Source of the DNA: an uncultured Bacteroidales bacterium
GTDB lineage: Bacteria > Bacteroidota > Bacteroidia > Bacteroidales > UBA932
Length of the DNA stretch: 64,000 nucleotides
Assembly: GCA_946410455.1 (NCBI GenBank)
Contig: CAMKAJ010000011.1
Coordinates: forward strand, 1 to 64,000
Direction of reading: 5' to 3'
The position numbers and the translations under genes are program-made. The first letter of the stretch is position 1, and every line of letters starts with the position of its first letter. The notes under the pieces are model-generated. The model was not told the origin of the DNA. It made no database searches and was given only the letters and a program-made list of their open reading frames with translations. Positions 24,235 to 33,247 of this stretch are shown one piece after another.

Positions 24235-25356
24235 TTGAAACGCACAATTTACTTGCTTCTGGCGCTTCTTCTGGCGGTATTTCCGGCCAGCGGCCAGAAC
24301 CTTGGTCTGAGTACCATAATCATTGACGCCGGGCATGGCGGCACCGACCCGGGTGCCGTGAGCCGTGACGGCAAGTCTTACGAGAAAACCTTCACTCTGG
24401 ACATTGCCAAGCGGCTTTCCGACAAAATCGGCGCCGAGTGCCCTGGTGTAAGGGTGGTTCTTACCCGCGACAAGGACAAGACGGTTGCCCTCAATGACCG
24501 TGCCGCAATTGCCAACAAAGCAGGAGGGAAGCTGTTTATTTCTATCCACATCAACGCTTCTCCCAAGACCGGCCCCAACGGCTATTCCGTCCACGTGCTC
24601 GGACAGTCATCCAAAAAAGACAGGGATCTGTTTGCTTACAACATGGATGTCTGCAAGCGGGAGAACTCGGTTATCCTTCTGGAAGACGATTACACTACCA
24701 AGTACCAGGGCTTCGATCCGTCTGATCCTGAGTCGTTTATCTTTATGCAGCTAATGCAAAACTCTCACTTGGAGCAGAGCCTCTCTTTTGCGCAAACCGT
24801 GTCGGAGTGTCTCCAGGGCGGCCCTATTGCTGCAAACAGGGGAATCTGGCAAGACCCATTCCTGGTGCTGTGGAAAACTGCTATGCCTGCCGTGCTTGTA
24901 GAGCTTGGTTTCATCTCCAATACCACAGACCTTGCGGCTCTCAAGAGCTCTGCAGAAAGGGATAAGCTTGCGGCGCGCTTGTGCGCAGCAGTCAAAAAAT
25001 ATAAGGCTGCTTACGATATGAGCGTTGCCCTTGATGTGGAGCCGGAAATCCCCATAGACACTGCAAATCAGGTGGGCGCCTCCTTGAGCGTTAATAAAGA
25101 AAAGCAGCCGGAACTTATTGATTCAGTGCGCTATGGAGTTCAGATTTTTGTTGGCTCCAAGAAGCTGGATGCCAGGGACGCCGCCTTCATGGGCTATATT
25201 CCAACGGTTGTTAAGTACAATTCTTTATTCAAATATATTATTTCTGTTTCCGATACAGTTGAGGGTGCAAAAGCGGAACTTCCAAGAATAAAGAAAAAAT
25301 ATCATGATGCTTTTATAGTTAAGATTGAAGGTGAAAAAGTATCTATGCTAAAGTAG
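24235..25356 (+). CDS. N-acetylmuramoyl-L-alanine amidase with SPOR-like tail
   Basis: A 373-residue exported cell-wall hydrolase. The signal peptide (IYLLLALLLAVFPASG) is followed by an Amidase_3 domain with zinc-binding IIDAGHGG, the Glu of KSYEKTF, ISIHINAS and the catalytic Glu in VELGFISN. The C-terminal part (YGVQIFVGSKKLDARD onward) resembles a SPOR-type peptidoglycan-binding domain. It should split septal peptidoglycan during daughter-cell separation. The start is a TTG at 24235; no ATG gives a complete signal peptide. Confidence 0.9.
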   Translation: MKRTIYLLLALLLAVFPASGQNLGLSTIIIDAGHGGTDPGAVSRDGKSYEKTFTLDIAKRLSDKIGAECPGVRVVLTRDKDKTVALNDRAAIANKAGGKLFISIHINASPKTGPNGYSVHVLGQSSKKDRDLFAYNMDVCKRENSVILLEDDYTTKYQGFDPSDPESFIFMQLMQNSHLEQSLSFAQTVSECLQGGPIAANRGIWQDPFLVLWKTAMPAVLVELGFISNTTDLAALKSSAERDKLAARLCAAVKKYKAAYDMSVALDVEPEIPIDTANQVGASLSVNKEKQPELIDSVRYGVQIFVGSKKLDARDAAFMGYIPTVVKYNSLFKYIISVSDTVEGAKAELPRIKKKYHDAFIVKIEGEKVSMLK

Positions 25357-25636
25357 TTTTTTTATTTCTCAAGGTGCACTGACGTTATATTTATCCTCAA
25401 ATCAGTATTTTTGAATAATTCTATTTTAGTAAGTTTCTGTTTTTAAACACTTAGCAAAGATACAAAGCTGTAAAGTGCTGGGAATCAATATATTGTAAAT
25501 GCAAAGAAATCGAGTATTTTTCTATTTATATAAAGCAAATAATCATAAAAAACAATATACATAAAAAGTTTTTTTTACTTTTTTTTCAACCATATTTGCA
25601 ATCGCGATTGTCCATTTCCGGCGGTCGCGATTTCTA
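25357..25636. other. AT-rich intergenic region upstream of dnaA
   Basis: 280 bases, very AT-rich with long A and T runs near 25550-25590. One sequence close to a DnaA box (TTATCCTCA at 25391-25399, one mismatch from TTATCCACA) is present, but no cluster. It holds the dnaA promoter region (ATATTTG near 25592-25598, imperfect) and the leader hairpin at 25600-25632. No small reading frame or RNA gene is evident. Confidence 0.5.
25600..25632 (+). promoter_or_regulatory. Leader hairpin just before dnaA start
   Basis: AATCGCGA (25600-25607) pairs perfectly with TCGCGATT (25625-25632) around a 17-base loop, ending 4 bases before the ATG at 25637. If the transcript begins at the nearby -7-like box, the hairpin covers the ribosome-binding region. 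Confidence 0.5.
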
Positions 25637-27061
25637 ATGAACGAGAACGAAAGACATATAAGCATCTGGAGCCACTTTCTCAAGATAGTGGAGCAGATCG
25701 TGGAGCCTCAGAAGTTCGCGACCTGGTTCAAGCCGGTGCGACCCGTGTCTATCGTAGACTCCACCCTTACTGTTGAGGTCCCTTCAGACTTCTTCCGCGA
25801 GTATCTGGAGGCTATGTATCTCGACGTCATAAAGAAGACCCTCAAGAGGGTTATCGGAGCCGATGCCAAGCTGGTGTATATGGTTCGCGCCGTGCGCACG
25901 CAACCTGCGATAACGGTTCCGGAAGCGGCAGGCACAACCCCTGTAAACAAAGAGGTAAGCGTAAACATCCAGCCATCAGGCAATCCCAGTCCCTTTGTGT
26001 ATCCCGGCATACACAAGATTCAGATAAATCCCAAGCTGAATCCTGTTTACTGTTTTACTAATTTTATAGTAGGAGAGTGCAACAAGATGGGCTATACCGC
26101 AGGTACGGCTATTGCTGCCGCTCCGGGCAAGACCTCCTTCAACCCGCTGTTCATTTTCGGCGGTCCCGGCTTAGGGAAAACCCACCTTGCGCAGGCCATA
26201 GGCATCGCTATTCATGAAAAGTTCCCTGAACTGGTTGTCCTCTATATCAACGGGCACGAGTTCAAGACCCAATATATGGATGCAGTCAACGTGCGCAACA
26301 AGCTCACAGATTTCCTCGGATTCTACAAGAAGATAGATGTTCTGATTGTGGATGACATCCAGGATCTCCAGGGCCCCGGTACGCAGGCTGCCTTCTTCAA
26401 TGTGTTCAACTATCTGCACCAGATAGGCAAGCAGTTGATTTTCACCTCGGACCGTGCTCCCGTAGAGCTGCAGAATTTCGAAGACAGGCTTCTGTCCCGC
26501 TTTAAGTGGGGACTGTCGGTAGAGCTCATGACCCCCGACTATAAAACCCGTCTCAAGATGCTGCAGGCCCTGTGCCGCAGGGAGGGCGTAAGCATGGGCG
26601 AGGATGTGCTGGAGTATCTTGCTTCGCATATCAAGACCAATTTCCGGGAGCTGGAAGGTGCATTCCTTTCCGTGATGGCTTACGCGACTGCCATGCACGC
26701 AGAGAATTCAGTGGAACTGGCAGCCAAGGTGACAGAAAAAATCGTCAACACTCCCGTACGTGAGATTACGATTCCCGCAGTGCAGGCAGCGGTGTGCGAG
26801 TATTTCGACATCAGCACGGAAGAACTCGTTTCTAAGTCGCGCAAGCGCCAGATCGTGCAGGCACGCCAGATATCTATGTACCTGTGTCGCAATCTCATAA
26901 GCAATTGCTCCCTCTCTGCCATCGGAGCACAGACAGGAGGGAAGGATCATGCCACAGTGCTGCATTCCTGCAATATGGTCTCCGACCTTATGGCAACGGA
27001 CAGGGTGTTCAAGAAGTACGTAAACGACCTCGAGTCCAAGCTGCTTCCTTCTAAGGCTTGA
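25637..27061 (+). CDS. dnaA: Chromosomal replication initiator DnaA
   Basis: A 474-residue replication initiator. Domain I (SIWSHFLKIVEQIVEPQKFA), a variable linker, the AAA+ domain with Walker A GGPGLGKTHL and Walker B LIVDDIQ, and the C-terminal DNA-binding domain with signature GGKDHATVLHSC are all present. Length is usual for Bacteroidales. It is followed closely by pepD and rpe, which may be read through. Nothing in the sequence places the replication origin with confidence. Confidence 0.98.
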   Translation: MNENERHISIWSHFLKIVEQIVEPQKFATWFKPVRPVSIVDSTLTVEVPSDFFREYLEAMYLDVIKKTLKRVIGADAKLVYMVRAVRTQPAITVPEAAGTTPVNKEVSVNIQPSGNPSPFVYPGIHKIQINPKLNPVYCFTNFIVGECNKMGYTAGTAIAAAPGKTSFNPLFIFGGPGLGKTHLAQAIGIAIHEKFPELVVLYINGHEFKTQYMDAVNVRNKLTDFLGFYKKIDVLIVDDIQDLQGPGTQAAFFNVFNYLHQIGKQLIFTSDRAPVELQNFEDRLLSRFKWGLSVELMTPDYKTRLKMLQALCRREGVSMGEDVLEYLASHIKTNFRELEGAFLSVMAYATAMHAENSVELAAKVTEKIVNTPVREITIPAVQAAVCEYFDISTEELVSKSRKRQIVQARQISMYLCRNLISNCSLSAIGAQTGGKDHATVLHSCNMVSDLMATDRVFKKYVNDLESKLLPSKA

Positions 27062-27080
27062 CCTTAAAACGCACATATAT

Positions 27081-28502
27081 ATGAATACTGAACGCGTTCT
27101 TGACATCTTCAAGGAGATAACAACCATCCCTCGCGAGTCCGGGCACGAAGGCCCCATCACAGACTGGCTTTGCGCATGGGCTGCTGAGCATTCGCTGGAA
27201 TGTAAAAGGGATGATACCGGCAACGTGCTTATCAGCCGTCCTGCCGCTCCAGGCAAGGAAAACGTGCCCTCCCTGGTGCTCCAGGCCCATCAAGATATGG
27301 TGTGCGAGAAGAACGCAGGAGTTGAGCACGACTTCCGCAAAGATCCCATCCATTACGTTATAGAGGACGGATGGATGATAGCCAAGGATACCACCCTCGG
27401 AGCCGACGACGGTATAGGAATCGCGGCATGCCTGGCGCTCCTTGAGGATTCCGCTCCTACGGGGCGCATCGAATGCCTGTTCACTATCTCTGAAGAGACG
27501 GGAATGGATGGCGCAGAAGCTTTGCAGAGCGGCTTTTTCAGCGGTCGTACTCTTATCAATCTGGATTCAGAAGACGAGGGGCAGCTGTTCATAGGCTGCG
27601 CCGGGGGCCTGAATACAAATATCCAGTTCCGCTATGCCCGCAAGGAGTCCAATCTGACTCATGTGCATCTTGGCATAAGCGGGGGAATAGGCGGCCACAG
27701 CGGAGACGACATCAACAAAGGCAGGGCAAATACGGTTATGCTCATGTCGCGTTTCCTGTACAGCCAGCTGACTTCAGGCCTTCTGCTCGTAAGCATGGAC
27801 GGAGGCGGCAAGCCCAATGCAATTGCCCGTGAATGTGAGGCCGTTGTGGCTGTGCCGGACGCCGCCAAATGCATCAAGGCGTTCAAGGAGTTCGGGGCAG
27901 ATATCGCCGAGGAATTCCACACCACCGACCCTGCCCTGGTCTGCAAGGCAGAGCGCACTGCCGTTACTCTCAAGCCTCTGGCTTCTTCTGCAAGCCGCCG
28001 CATAGTAAGCGCCCTCTTTGCCTGTCCTCACGGAATGCAGGCCATGAGCCAGGACATTCCCGGCCTGGTGCAGACCTCCACTAATCTTGCGAGCGTACGT
28101 ACGCGCGTAGATACCAGCGTGATAGAGGTGGTTACGAGCCAGCGCAGTGCCGCTACGAGCGAACGCCGTGCAATAGCTGCCAAAGTTCGCGCCAATTTCG
28201 AGAACGCCGGGGCAGTGGTACGTCACATGTATGAGTATCCAGGCTGGAATCCCGACGTGAATTCGCCCATACTGGCCCGCACTGTAGCGGCATACCGCAA
28301 ACTCTTCAATACCGAGCCGCTGGTGCTTGCTATCCATGCCGGACTTGAGTGCGGTTTGTTCTTGCAGAAGTTCCCCGGCCTGGATATGATATCCTTCGGG
28401 CCTACTTTAAGGGGAGTTCACGCTCCCGGCGAGAAGCTGGAGCTGGCTTCGCTGGATAAGTTCGTCGCCCTGCTCGACGAGGTGGTCTGTAATTTTGCTT
28501 AG
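27081..28502 (+). CDS. pepD: Aminoacyl-histidine dipeptidase (M20 family)
   Basis: A 473-residue cytosolic di-zinc dipeptidase. M20 motifs: LVLQAHQDMV with the first metal His/Asp, GADDGIGIA with the bridging Asp, SEETGMDGA with the catalytic Glu pair, and LINLDSEDEG; the last ligand His is in FGPTLRGVHAPGE. It cleaves Xaa-His and related dipeptides (carnosinase-like). The gene lies 19 bases after dnaA and 2 bases before rpe. Confidence 0.95.
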   Translation: MNTERVLDIFKEITTIPRESGHEGPITDWLCAWAAEHSLECKRDDTGNVLISRPAAPGKENVPSLVLQAHQDMVCEKNAGVEHDFRKDPIHYVIEDGWMIAKDTTLGADDGIGIAACLALLEDSAPTGRIECLFTISEETGMDGAEALQSGFFSGRTLINLDSEDEGQLFIGCAGGLNTNIQFRYARKESNLTHVHLGISGGIGGHSGDDINKGRANTVMLMSRFLYSQLTSGLLLVSMDGGGKPNAIARECEAVVAVPDAAKCIKAFKEFGADIAEEFHTTDPALVCKAERTAVTLKPLASSASRRIVSALFACPHGMQAMSQDIPGLVQTSTNLASVRTRVDTSVIEVVTSQRSAATSERRAIAAKVRANFENAGAVVRHMYEYPGWNPDVNSPILARTVAAYRKLFNTEPLVLAIHAGLECGLFLQKFPGLDMISFGPTLRGVHAPGEKLELASLDKFVALLDEVVCNFA

Positions 28503-28504
28503 CC

Positions 28505-29149
28505 ATGCTGGTTTCTCCGTCCATACTTGCAGCGGACTTCCTGAATCTCGGGAAGGATATCGCCATGCTCAACGAGGGTGCAGACTGGATTCACCTGGAT
28601 GTGATGGATGGCTCTTTTGTGCCTAATATATCGTTCGGATTCAGCGTGATAGAGGCGGTATCTAAAGTTGCGCTCAAACCTATGGACGTGCACCTTATGG
28701 TGGTGAATCCGCATAAATGGTTCGAGCGTCTGGCGGGTCTTGGCGCGGCAAATGTGAGCTTCCATCTTGAGGCAGCCGGGGAGCGCACCGCCACCAATAT
28801 AGACGAGATTCAAGCCCTGGGAATGAAGGCAGGAGTTGTAATCAATCCTGATGTGGCGGTAGAGAAGCTTTTCCCTTACATAGGAAAAGCAGATTTCTTT
28901 TTGATTATGAGTGTGTTCGCCGGTTTTGGCGGACAGAAATTCATACCTGAAAGCCTCGGTCGCATTGCGGCCCTGCGTTCAGAAATTCTCCGTCGCGGAA
29001 ACAGCGCGCTGATAGAAGTAGACGGGGGAGTGTCTTCCGACAACGCTCCGGCGTTGCGGGAGGCGGGTACCGATGTGCTCGTGGCCGGCAGTTCGGTATT
29101 CAAGTCGGCAAATCCTCTAAAGGCCATGGAGGCTCTCAGACGAGCCTGA
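28505..29149 (+). CDS. rpe: Ribulose-phosphate 3-epimerase
   Basis: A 214-residue TIM-barrel enzyme that interconverts ribulose 5-phosphate and xylulose 5-phosphate in the pentose phosphate pathway. Diagnostic segments are LVSPSILAADFLNLG, WIHLDVMDGSFVPN (metal His/Asp), DVHLMV, and the phosphate-binding VDGGVSSDN with VAGSSVF. The 3' end overlaps the convergent birA by 14 bases. Confidence 0.97.
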   Translation: MLVSPSILAADFLNLGKDIAMLNEGADWIHLDVMDGSFVPNISFGFSVIEAVSKVALKPMDVHLMVVNPHKWFERLAGLGAANVSFHLEAAGERTATNIDEIQALGMKAGVVINPDVAVEKLFPYIGKADFFLIMSVFAGFGGQKFIPESLGRIAALRSEILRRGNSALIEVDGGVSSDNAPALREAGTDVLVAGSSVFKSANPLKAMEALRRA

Positions 29150-29738
29150 AGACATTCTTTCCAAATTCTTCTTGCAATTCAGATCCGCCGTTGCTTATAC
29201 AGCTCAAGCGACGGCGGATTTTTGTGGCAAGCTCTTGAAGCTCCTCCTGCAAGTTGTATTCTGCCCCCGTCAATTGGCTAAGGCTCACTGGGTTTGGGAG
29301 ATCGGAGGGCCAGTCTTGCTCGTTCAGGTTGAACCCTACTCCAATTATGCTTTTGCGAACCATGGCGCCTTCCAGGATATTCTCAATCAAGATTCCGCAA
29401 ATCTTTTTATCCTCTACCCAGATGTCGTTGGGCCATTTGATACGCCCCTTTACGCCCTTCTCCCGGAGGTAATCCAACAGTCCGAGTGTTACCGCGCAGG
29501 TAATAAGTATTATGTCTGTTGCGACAAGCCCGGAGGGCCTGAACAGTATGCTGAAAGTCAGGTTCTCTCCCTTGCGGGAATGCCAGCTGTGTGTGCCCTG
29601 GCCTCTACCTGCCGTCTGCTCCAAGCAGGCGAGTACTGACAAATTGTCGCAGTCCCCGGAGTGCTCCCGCAGGGCCTTGTTGGTGGATTCTGTGCTCTCC
29701 AGCCATAATATGTCAGACAGGCTTTGGCTTGGTTTCAT
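29136..29738 (-). CDS. birA: Biotin--[acetyl-CoA carboxylase] ligase, catalytic domain only
   Basis: 200 residues, group I biotin protein ligase without the DNA-binding HTH of E. coli BirA. The SxxS/TNK opening (LESTESTNK), the biotinyl-AMP loop (EQTAGRGQGTHSW), and the KWPNDIWVEDKKICGILIE motif are clear. It attaches biotin to carboxylase carrier domains. The ATG at 29738 is chosen because it begins the catalytic fold directly; a much longer upstream extension overlaps the ftsH region and is not credible. It is divergent from ftsH. Confidence 0.94.
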   Translation of the reverse strand: MKPSQSLSDILWLESTESTNKALREHSGDCDNLSVLACLEQTAGRGQGTHSWHSRKGENLTFSILFRPSGLVATDIILITCAVTLGLLDYLREKGVKGRIKWPNDIWVEDKKICGILIENILEGAMVRKSIIGVGFNLNEQDWPSDLPNPVSLSQLTGAEYNLQEELQELATKIRRRLSCISNGGSELQEEFGKNVFRLV

Positions 29739-29746
29739 TTTTGTTG

Positions 29747-29754
29747 TATATTTG
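29747..29754 (+). promoter_or_regulatory. -7 box for ftsH-cdsA-psd operon
   Basis: TATATTTG matches TAnnTTTG and lies 20 bases before the ATG at 29775. The following genes overlap one another, so this is probably the promoter of all three. Confidence 0.55.
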
Positions 29755-29774
29755 TGTGCAAAATTATTATTAAG

Positions 29775-31736
29775 ATGGCTCAAAAGCAAAATAAAAATAA
29801 AAGACAGCCAAAAGTGAAGGTAGTTAAGATTAACTTGGGATGGATTTTTTATGCCCTCCTCATTGTGAGTATAGGATGGATGCTGTTCAGCAACCGTGGC
29901 GCCCAGGCAGAGAAGCTGGAGTGGGCCCAGGTGGAGCAGATGATCCAGGACGGCGATGTGAAGGAGGTAAAATACATACGCAACGACTACAAGGGAACTG
30001 TCTCTCTGCGCCCGGAGTCGGTGCAGAAATATACCAATTTGTATCCGGGAGGGGAGCCTCCCAAGAGCTCGCCTCATTTTTTCTTCCTCACTTCTACCAA
30101 GTTCGATCCCGAAACTACCTTCGCCGCTCTCAATTCAGAGCTGCCCGAGCAATCGCAGGTGAAGCTGGTTATAGAGAACGACGCCAAAGTTTGGTCTGGT
30201 ATCCTTGAGTGGATTTTCCCCATGCTCCTTATCGTGTTCTTCTGGATATTCATGATGAGAGGTATGACCCGCAATATGGGGCCCGGCGGCCCCGGAGCTG
30301 GGGGAATGAACCCCTTCAATGTGGGTAAGGCAAACGGTAAGCTGGCCGACAAAAACAAGGTCAAGGTTACTTTCAAGGACGTAGCCGGTTTGTACGGAGC
30401 CAAGGAGGAAGTGATGGAAATAGTTGACTTCCTTAAGCAGCCCCAGAAATACACTTCTCTGGGTGGCAAAATTCCCAAGGGTGCTCTCCTCGTAGGCCCT
30501 CCGGGAACGGGTAAGACTTTGCTGGCCAAGGCTGTAGCTGGCGAGGCTAATGTGCCTTTCTTCAGCATCAGCGGCTCCGACTTCGTAGAAATGTTCGTGG
30601 GCGTGGGTGCGTCCCGTGTGCGCGACCTCTTTGCCCAGGCCAAAGAGAAGGCCCCCTGCATTGTCTTCATAGACGAGATTGATGCTGTTGGCCGAGCCAG
30701 AGGCAAGAATGCCGGATTCTCCGGTAACGACGAGAGGGAAAACACTCTCAACCAGTTGCTTACAGAGATGGATGGCTTTGGTACCAACAGCGGAGTCATA
30801 GTGCTGGCGGCTACCAACCGGGCAGATATTCTGGACAAGGCGCTTATGCGTGCCGGCCGCTTCGACCGTCAGATCAACGTCGGCCTGCCGGACCTGAATG
30901 AGCGCAAAGAGATTTTCCAGGTGCATCTTAAGGGCCTCAAACTTGCTGCCGACTTCGACATAGTGGGCATAGCCAAACATACTCCCGGTTTCTCGGGTGC
31001 CGACATTGCCAATGTGTGCAACGAGGCTGCCCTCACAGCCGCGCGCAAGGGTAAGCAAACCGTAGATAATCAAGACTTTATGGATGCGGTAGATAGAGTG
31101 GTTGGAGGTATAGAACGCAAGAAGACCATAATGTCGCCGGAAGAGAAGCGGCTTACCGCTTATCACGAAGCCGGACATGCCGTGGCAGGATGGCTCCTCC
31201 CTGGTTGCGACCCTGTGCTTAAAGTCTCCATCATTCCTCGCGGCCAGGCGCTCGGCCTTACCTGGAGCCTGCCGGACGAGAAAGTGATGATGTCCAAGTC
31301 TGATCTTATGGACGAGATGTGCTGCCTGGTAGGTGGCCGAGTGGCAGAGGAAATAGTAAACGACGGAGTACCTTGCACCGGCGCCCTGAACGACTTCGAG
31401 CGCATGACCAAGATGGCCTACTCCATGGTTACTTACTACGGAATGTCCGAGAAGGTGGGCAATCTGTCCTTCTACGATTCTACCGGCGGCTCCGGTTACG
31501 AGCTCACAAAACCCTACAGCGAGAAGACGGCGGAGCTCATAGACAGCGAGGCCCGCAAGTTAGTGGACGAGGTTACTGAGCGCACGCGTAAGATTCTCAA
31601 GGATAATTGGGAAGGTCTCGATAAACTGGCCAATATGCTCATAGAGAAAGAAGTTATCATGTCAGACGACATCGAGGCAATATTCGGTCCCAAGGCCGGT
31701 AAACACGGAGAAGCCAGACTTAAGAAAGATGAGTGA
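29775..31736 (+). CDS. ftsH: ATP-dependent zinc metalloprotease FtsH
   Basis: A 653-residue inner-membrane AAA+ protease. There is an N-terminal span ([20 protein letters not shown]), a periplasmic domain, a second span ([16 protein letters not shown]), Walker A GPPGTGKT, Walker B IVFIDEID, the second region of homology near [20 protein letters not shown], and the zinc site HEAGH. It degrades misfolded and regulatory membrane proteins. ATG 29775 is the start; an upstream in-frame codon would cover the promoter. Its stop overlaps the cdsA start by 8 bases. Confidence 0.98.
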   Translation: MAQKQNKNKRQPKVKVVKINLGWIFYALLIVSIGWMLFSNRGAQAEKLEWAQVEQMIQDGDVKEVKYIRNDYKGTVSLRPESVQKYTNLYPGGEPPKSSPHFFFLTSTKFDPETTFAALNSELPEQSQVKLVIENDAKVWSGILEWIFPMLLIVFFWIFMMRGMTRNMGPGGPGAGGMNPFNVGKANGKLADKNKVKVTFKDVAGLYGAKEEVMEIVDFLKQPQKYTSLGGKIPKGALLVGPPGTGKTLLAKAVAGEANVPFFSISGSDFVEMFVGVGASRVRDLFAQAKEKAPCIVFIDEIDAVGRARGKNAGFSGNDERENTLNQLLTEMDGFGTNSGVIVLAATNRADILDKALMRAGRFDRQINVGLPDLNERKEIFQVHLKGLKLAADFDIVGIAKHTPGFSGADIANVCNEAALTAARKGKQTVDNQDFMDAVDRVVGGIERKKTIMSPEEKRLTAYHEAGHAVAGWLLPGCDPVLKVSIIPRGQALGLTWSLPDEKVMMSKSDLMDEMCCLVGGRVAEEIVNDGVPCTGALNDFERMTKMAYSMVTYYGMSEKVGNLSFYDSTGGSGYELTKPYSEKTAELIDSEARKLVDEVTERTRKILKDNWEGLDKLANMLIEKEVIMSDDIEAIFGPKAGKHGEARLKKDE

Positions 31737-32562
31737 TTTTGTAAAGCGTACCATCAGCAGTGCGGTCTTCCTCGCTGTAATGCTCGCCGGTATTCTTTTC
31801 CATCCGGCGGCATTCAGCATTCTGTTCTTATTGGTAATGTACTGCGCCATGCGAGAATTCATGAGCATGACTATGGGTGATAAGTGGCTGTTCCAGCAGA
31901 AGATGGCCCTGTTTACCGCAAGTATTGCCTTCATTGTTTTATCGGGCTGGTGCTTCTTTGGCGTAGATCTCAAATGGGCTTTGCTGGCTCTTATTCCATT
32001 TGCATTGATTCCGCTTTCTGTTGTGTTTTCGCCCAATCACGACAGCGTAGAATATCTGGCATTTACCTATTTTGCGGTTTTGTATGCCGGGCTTCCTTTC
32101 TGCCTCACTCCCTTTATAGTGGGAGGTGCAGGTGGACAGTTCCAGGGCTTGCTTTTGCTGAATGTTTTCCTGATTATCTGGAGTTCAGACGTAGGTGCAT
32201 ATTCGCTCGGTACGCTTTTCGGCCAGAAGCCAAATTCCCGCAAGCTTGCTCCCGCTATCTCTCCCAAGAAGTCTTATTGGGGCCTTTGGGGCGGAATTGC
32301 CTGCGGCCTTCTGGTGTCCTGGCTGCTGAACGTAATTGGCTGGATGCCCTATTCGCTACTGCACTGCCTTGCGCTGGGCCTCATTATCCCCGTTGCCGGA
32401 GTGTGCGGCGATCTGTTCGAATCTGTATGGAAGCGCCGTTTCGGGTTCAAAGATTCCGGTAGTATTATTCCCGGCCACGGCGGTATGCTGGATCGCTTCG
32501 ACAGCTCTCTCTTCGCTATTCCTGCTGTTTTTGTGTATCTCCTTGTATTCGGCCTGTTATGA
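31729..32562 (+). CDS. cdsA: Phosphatidate cytidylyltransferase
   Basis: A 277-residue polytopic inner-membrane enzyme that makes CDP-diacylglycerol. About eight membrane segments are visible and the C-terminal family signature is clear (DLFESVWKRRFGFKDSGSII, then PGHGGMLDRFDS). It is embedded between ftsH and psd with 8- and 4-base overlaps, the usual Bacteroidales order; the pssA homologue often found next is absent here. Confidence 0.96.
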   Translation: MSDFVKRTISSAVFLAVMLAGILFHPAAFSILFLLVMYCAMREFMSMTMGDKWLFQQKMALFTASIAFIVLSGWCFFGVDLKWALLALIPFALIPLSVVFSPNHDSVEYLAFTYFAVLYAGLPFCLTPFIVGGAGGQFQGLLLLNVFLIIWSSDVGAYSLGTLFGQKPNSRKLAPAISPKKSYWGLWGGIACGLLVSWLLNVIGWMPYSLLHCLALGLIIPVAGVCGDLFESVWKRRFGFKDSGSIIPGHGGMLDRFDSSLFAIPAVFVYLLVFGLL

Positions 32563-33212
32563 GACTGGACAAAAATACCTACGGCACCGTACTGCTGGTG
32601 TATGCGATTTGCGCAGTTCTGATTTTCGTGCTCCTGCGCTTTGTGGGGCCCTGGTGGATCAGTTGGCCTCTGACCGCGGGACTTCTGTGGGTTTGCTACT
32701 GGCAAACCGCCTTCCATATGGTGCCTCGGCGAGACAAGAATGGCTCGTCTGAGCTGGTGAGTGCAGTTGCTGACGGCAAAATCGTGCATGTAGAGAAGGC
32801 GTTCGAGAAAGAAACGCTCAAGCGGGACTGCATAATGGTGTCTATTTATATGGATTTCTGGGATGTGCATGCCAATTTCTGGCCTGTTACCGGGACGGTT
32901 TCATATACTATGTATAATCCGGGCGAGCATTTCCTTGCATTCAAGCCCAAGGCCTCCGAGGAGAACGAGCATACTTGCACCTGCATCCGTACCGCCGAGG
33001 GCAAGGAGGTCTTCTTTAAGCAGCTTGCCGGAGGATTTGCAAGACGCATCGTCTGCTATGCCAAGGAGGGCATGGATGTACAGGCCGGAGAGCAGTGCGG
33101 TATCATTAAATTCGGCTCACGCATCGACATTTATATCCCCCTGGATGCAGAAGTCAAGGTGAAGATAGGCGATACGGTTCGCGCCTGTGAAACAATAATC
33201 GCGAAGCTTTGA
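32559..33212 (+). CDS. psd: Phosphatidylserine decarboxylase proenzyme
   Basis: A 217-residue PSD-A-type enzyme converting phosphatidylserine to phosphatidylethanolamine at the inner membrane. N-terminal hydrophobic segments (VLLVYAICAVLIFVLLRFVG) are followed by the catalytic body. The self-cleavage site is the Gly-Ser in IIKFGSRIDIYIP, which yields the pyruvoyl group. Its last codons form the left arm of the terminator at 33191-33230. Confidence 0.94.
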   Translation: MRLDKNTYGTVLLVYAICAVLIFVLLRFVGPWWISWPLTAGLLWVCYWQTAFHMVPRRDKNGSSELVSAVADGKIVHVEKAFEKETLKRDCIMVSIYMDFWDVHANFWPVTGTVSYTMYNPGEHFLAFKPKASEENEHTCTCIRTAEGKEVFFKQLAGGFARRIVCYAKEGMDVQAGEQCGIIKFGSRIDIYIPLDAEVKVKIGDTVRACETIIAKL

Positions 33213-33230
33213 GGCTTCGCGATTATTGTT
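33191..33230. terminator. Bidirectional terminator overlapping the psd stop codon
   Basis: AACAATAATCGCGAAGC pairs perfectly over 17 bases with its complement (33191-33207 with 33214-33230) around a 6-base loop that contains the TGA at 33210-33212. It separates psd from the convergent DUF4301 gene. Confidence 0.85.
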
Positions 33231-33247
33231 TTATAGACCGTCAGGTT

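Noticed and set aside
25357..25636. Replication origin upstream of dnaA
   Set aside because: The region is AT-rich but has only one imperfect DnaA box and no box cluster or DnaA-trio arrangement that I can see.
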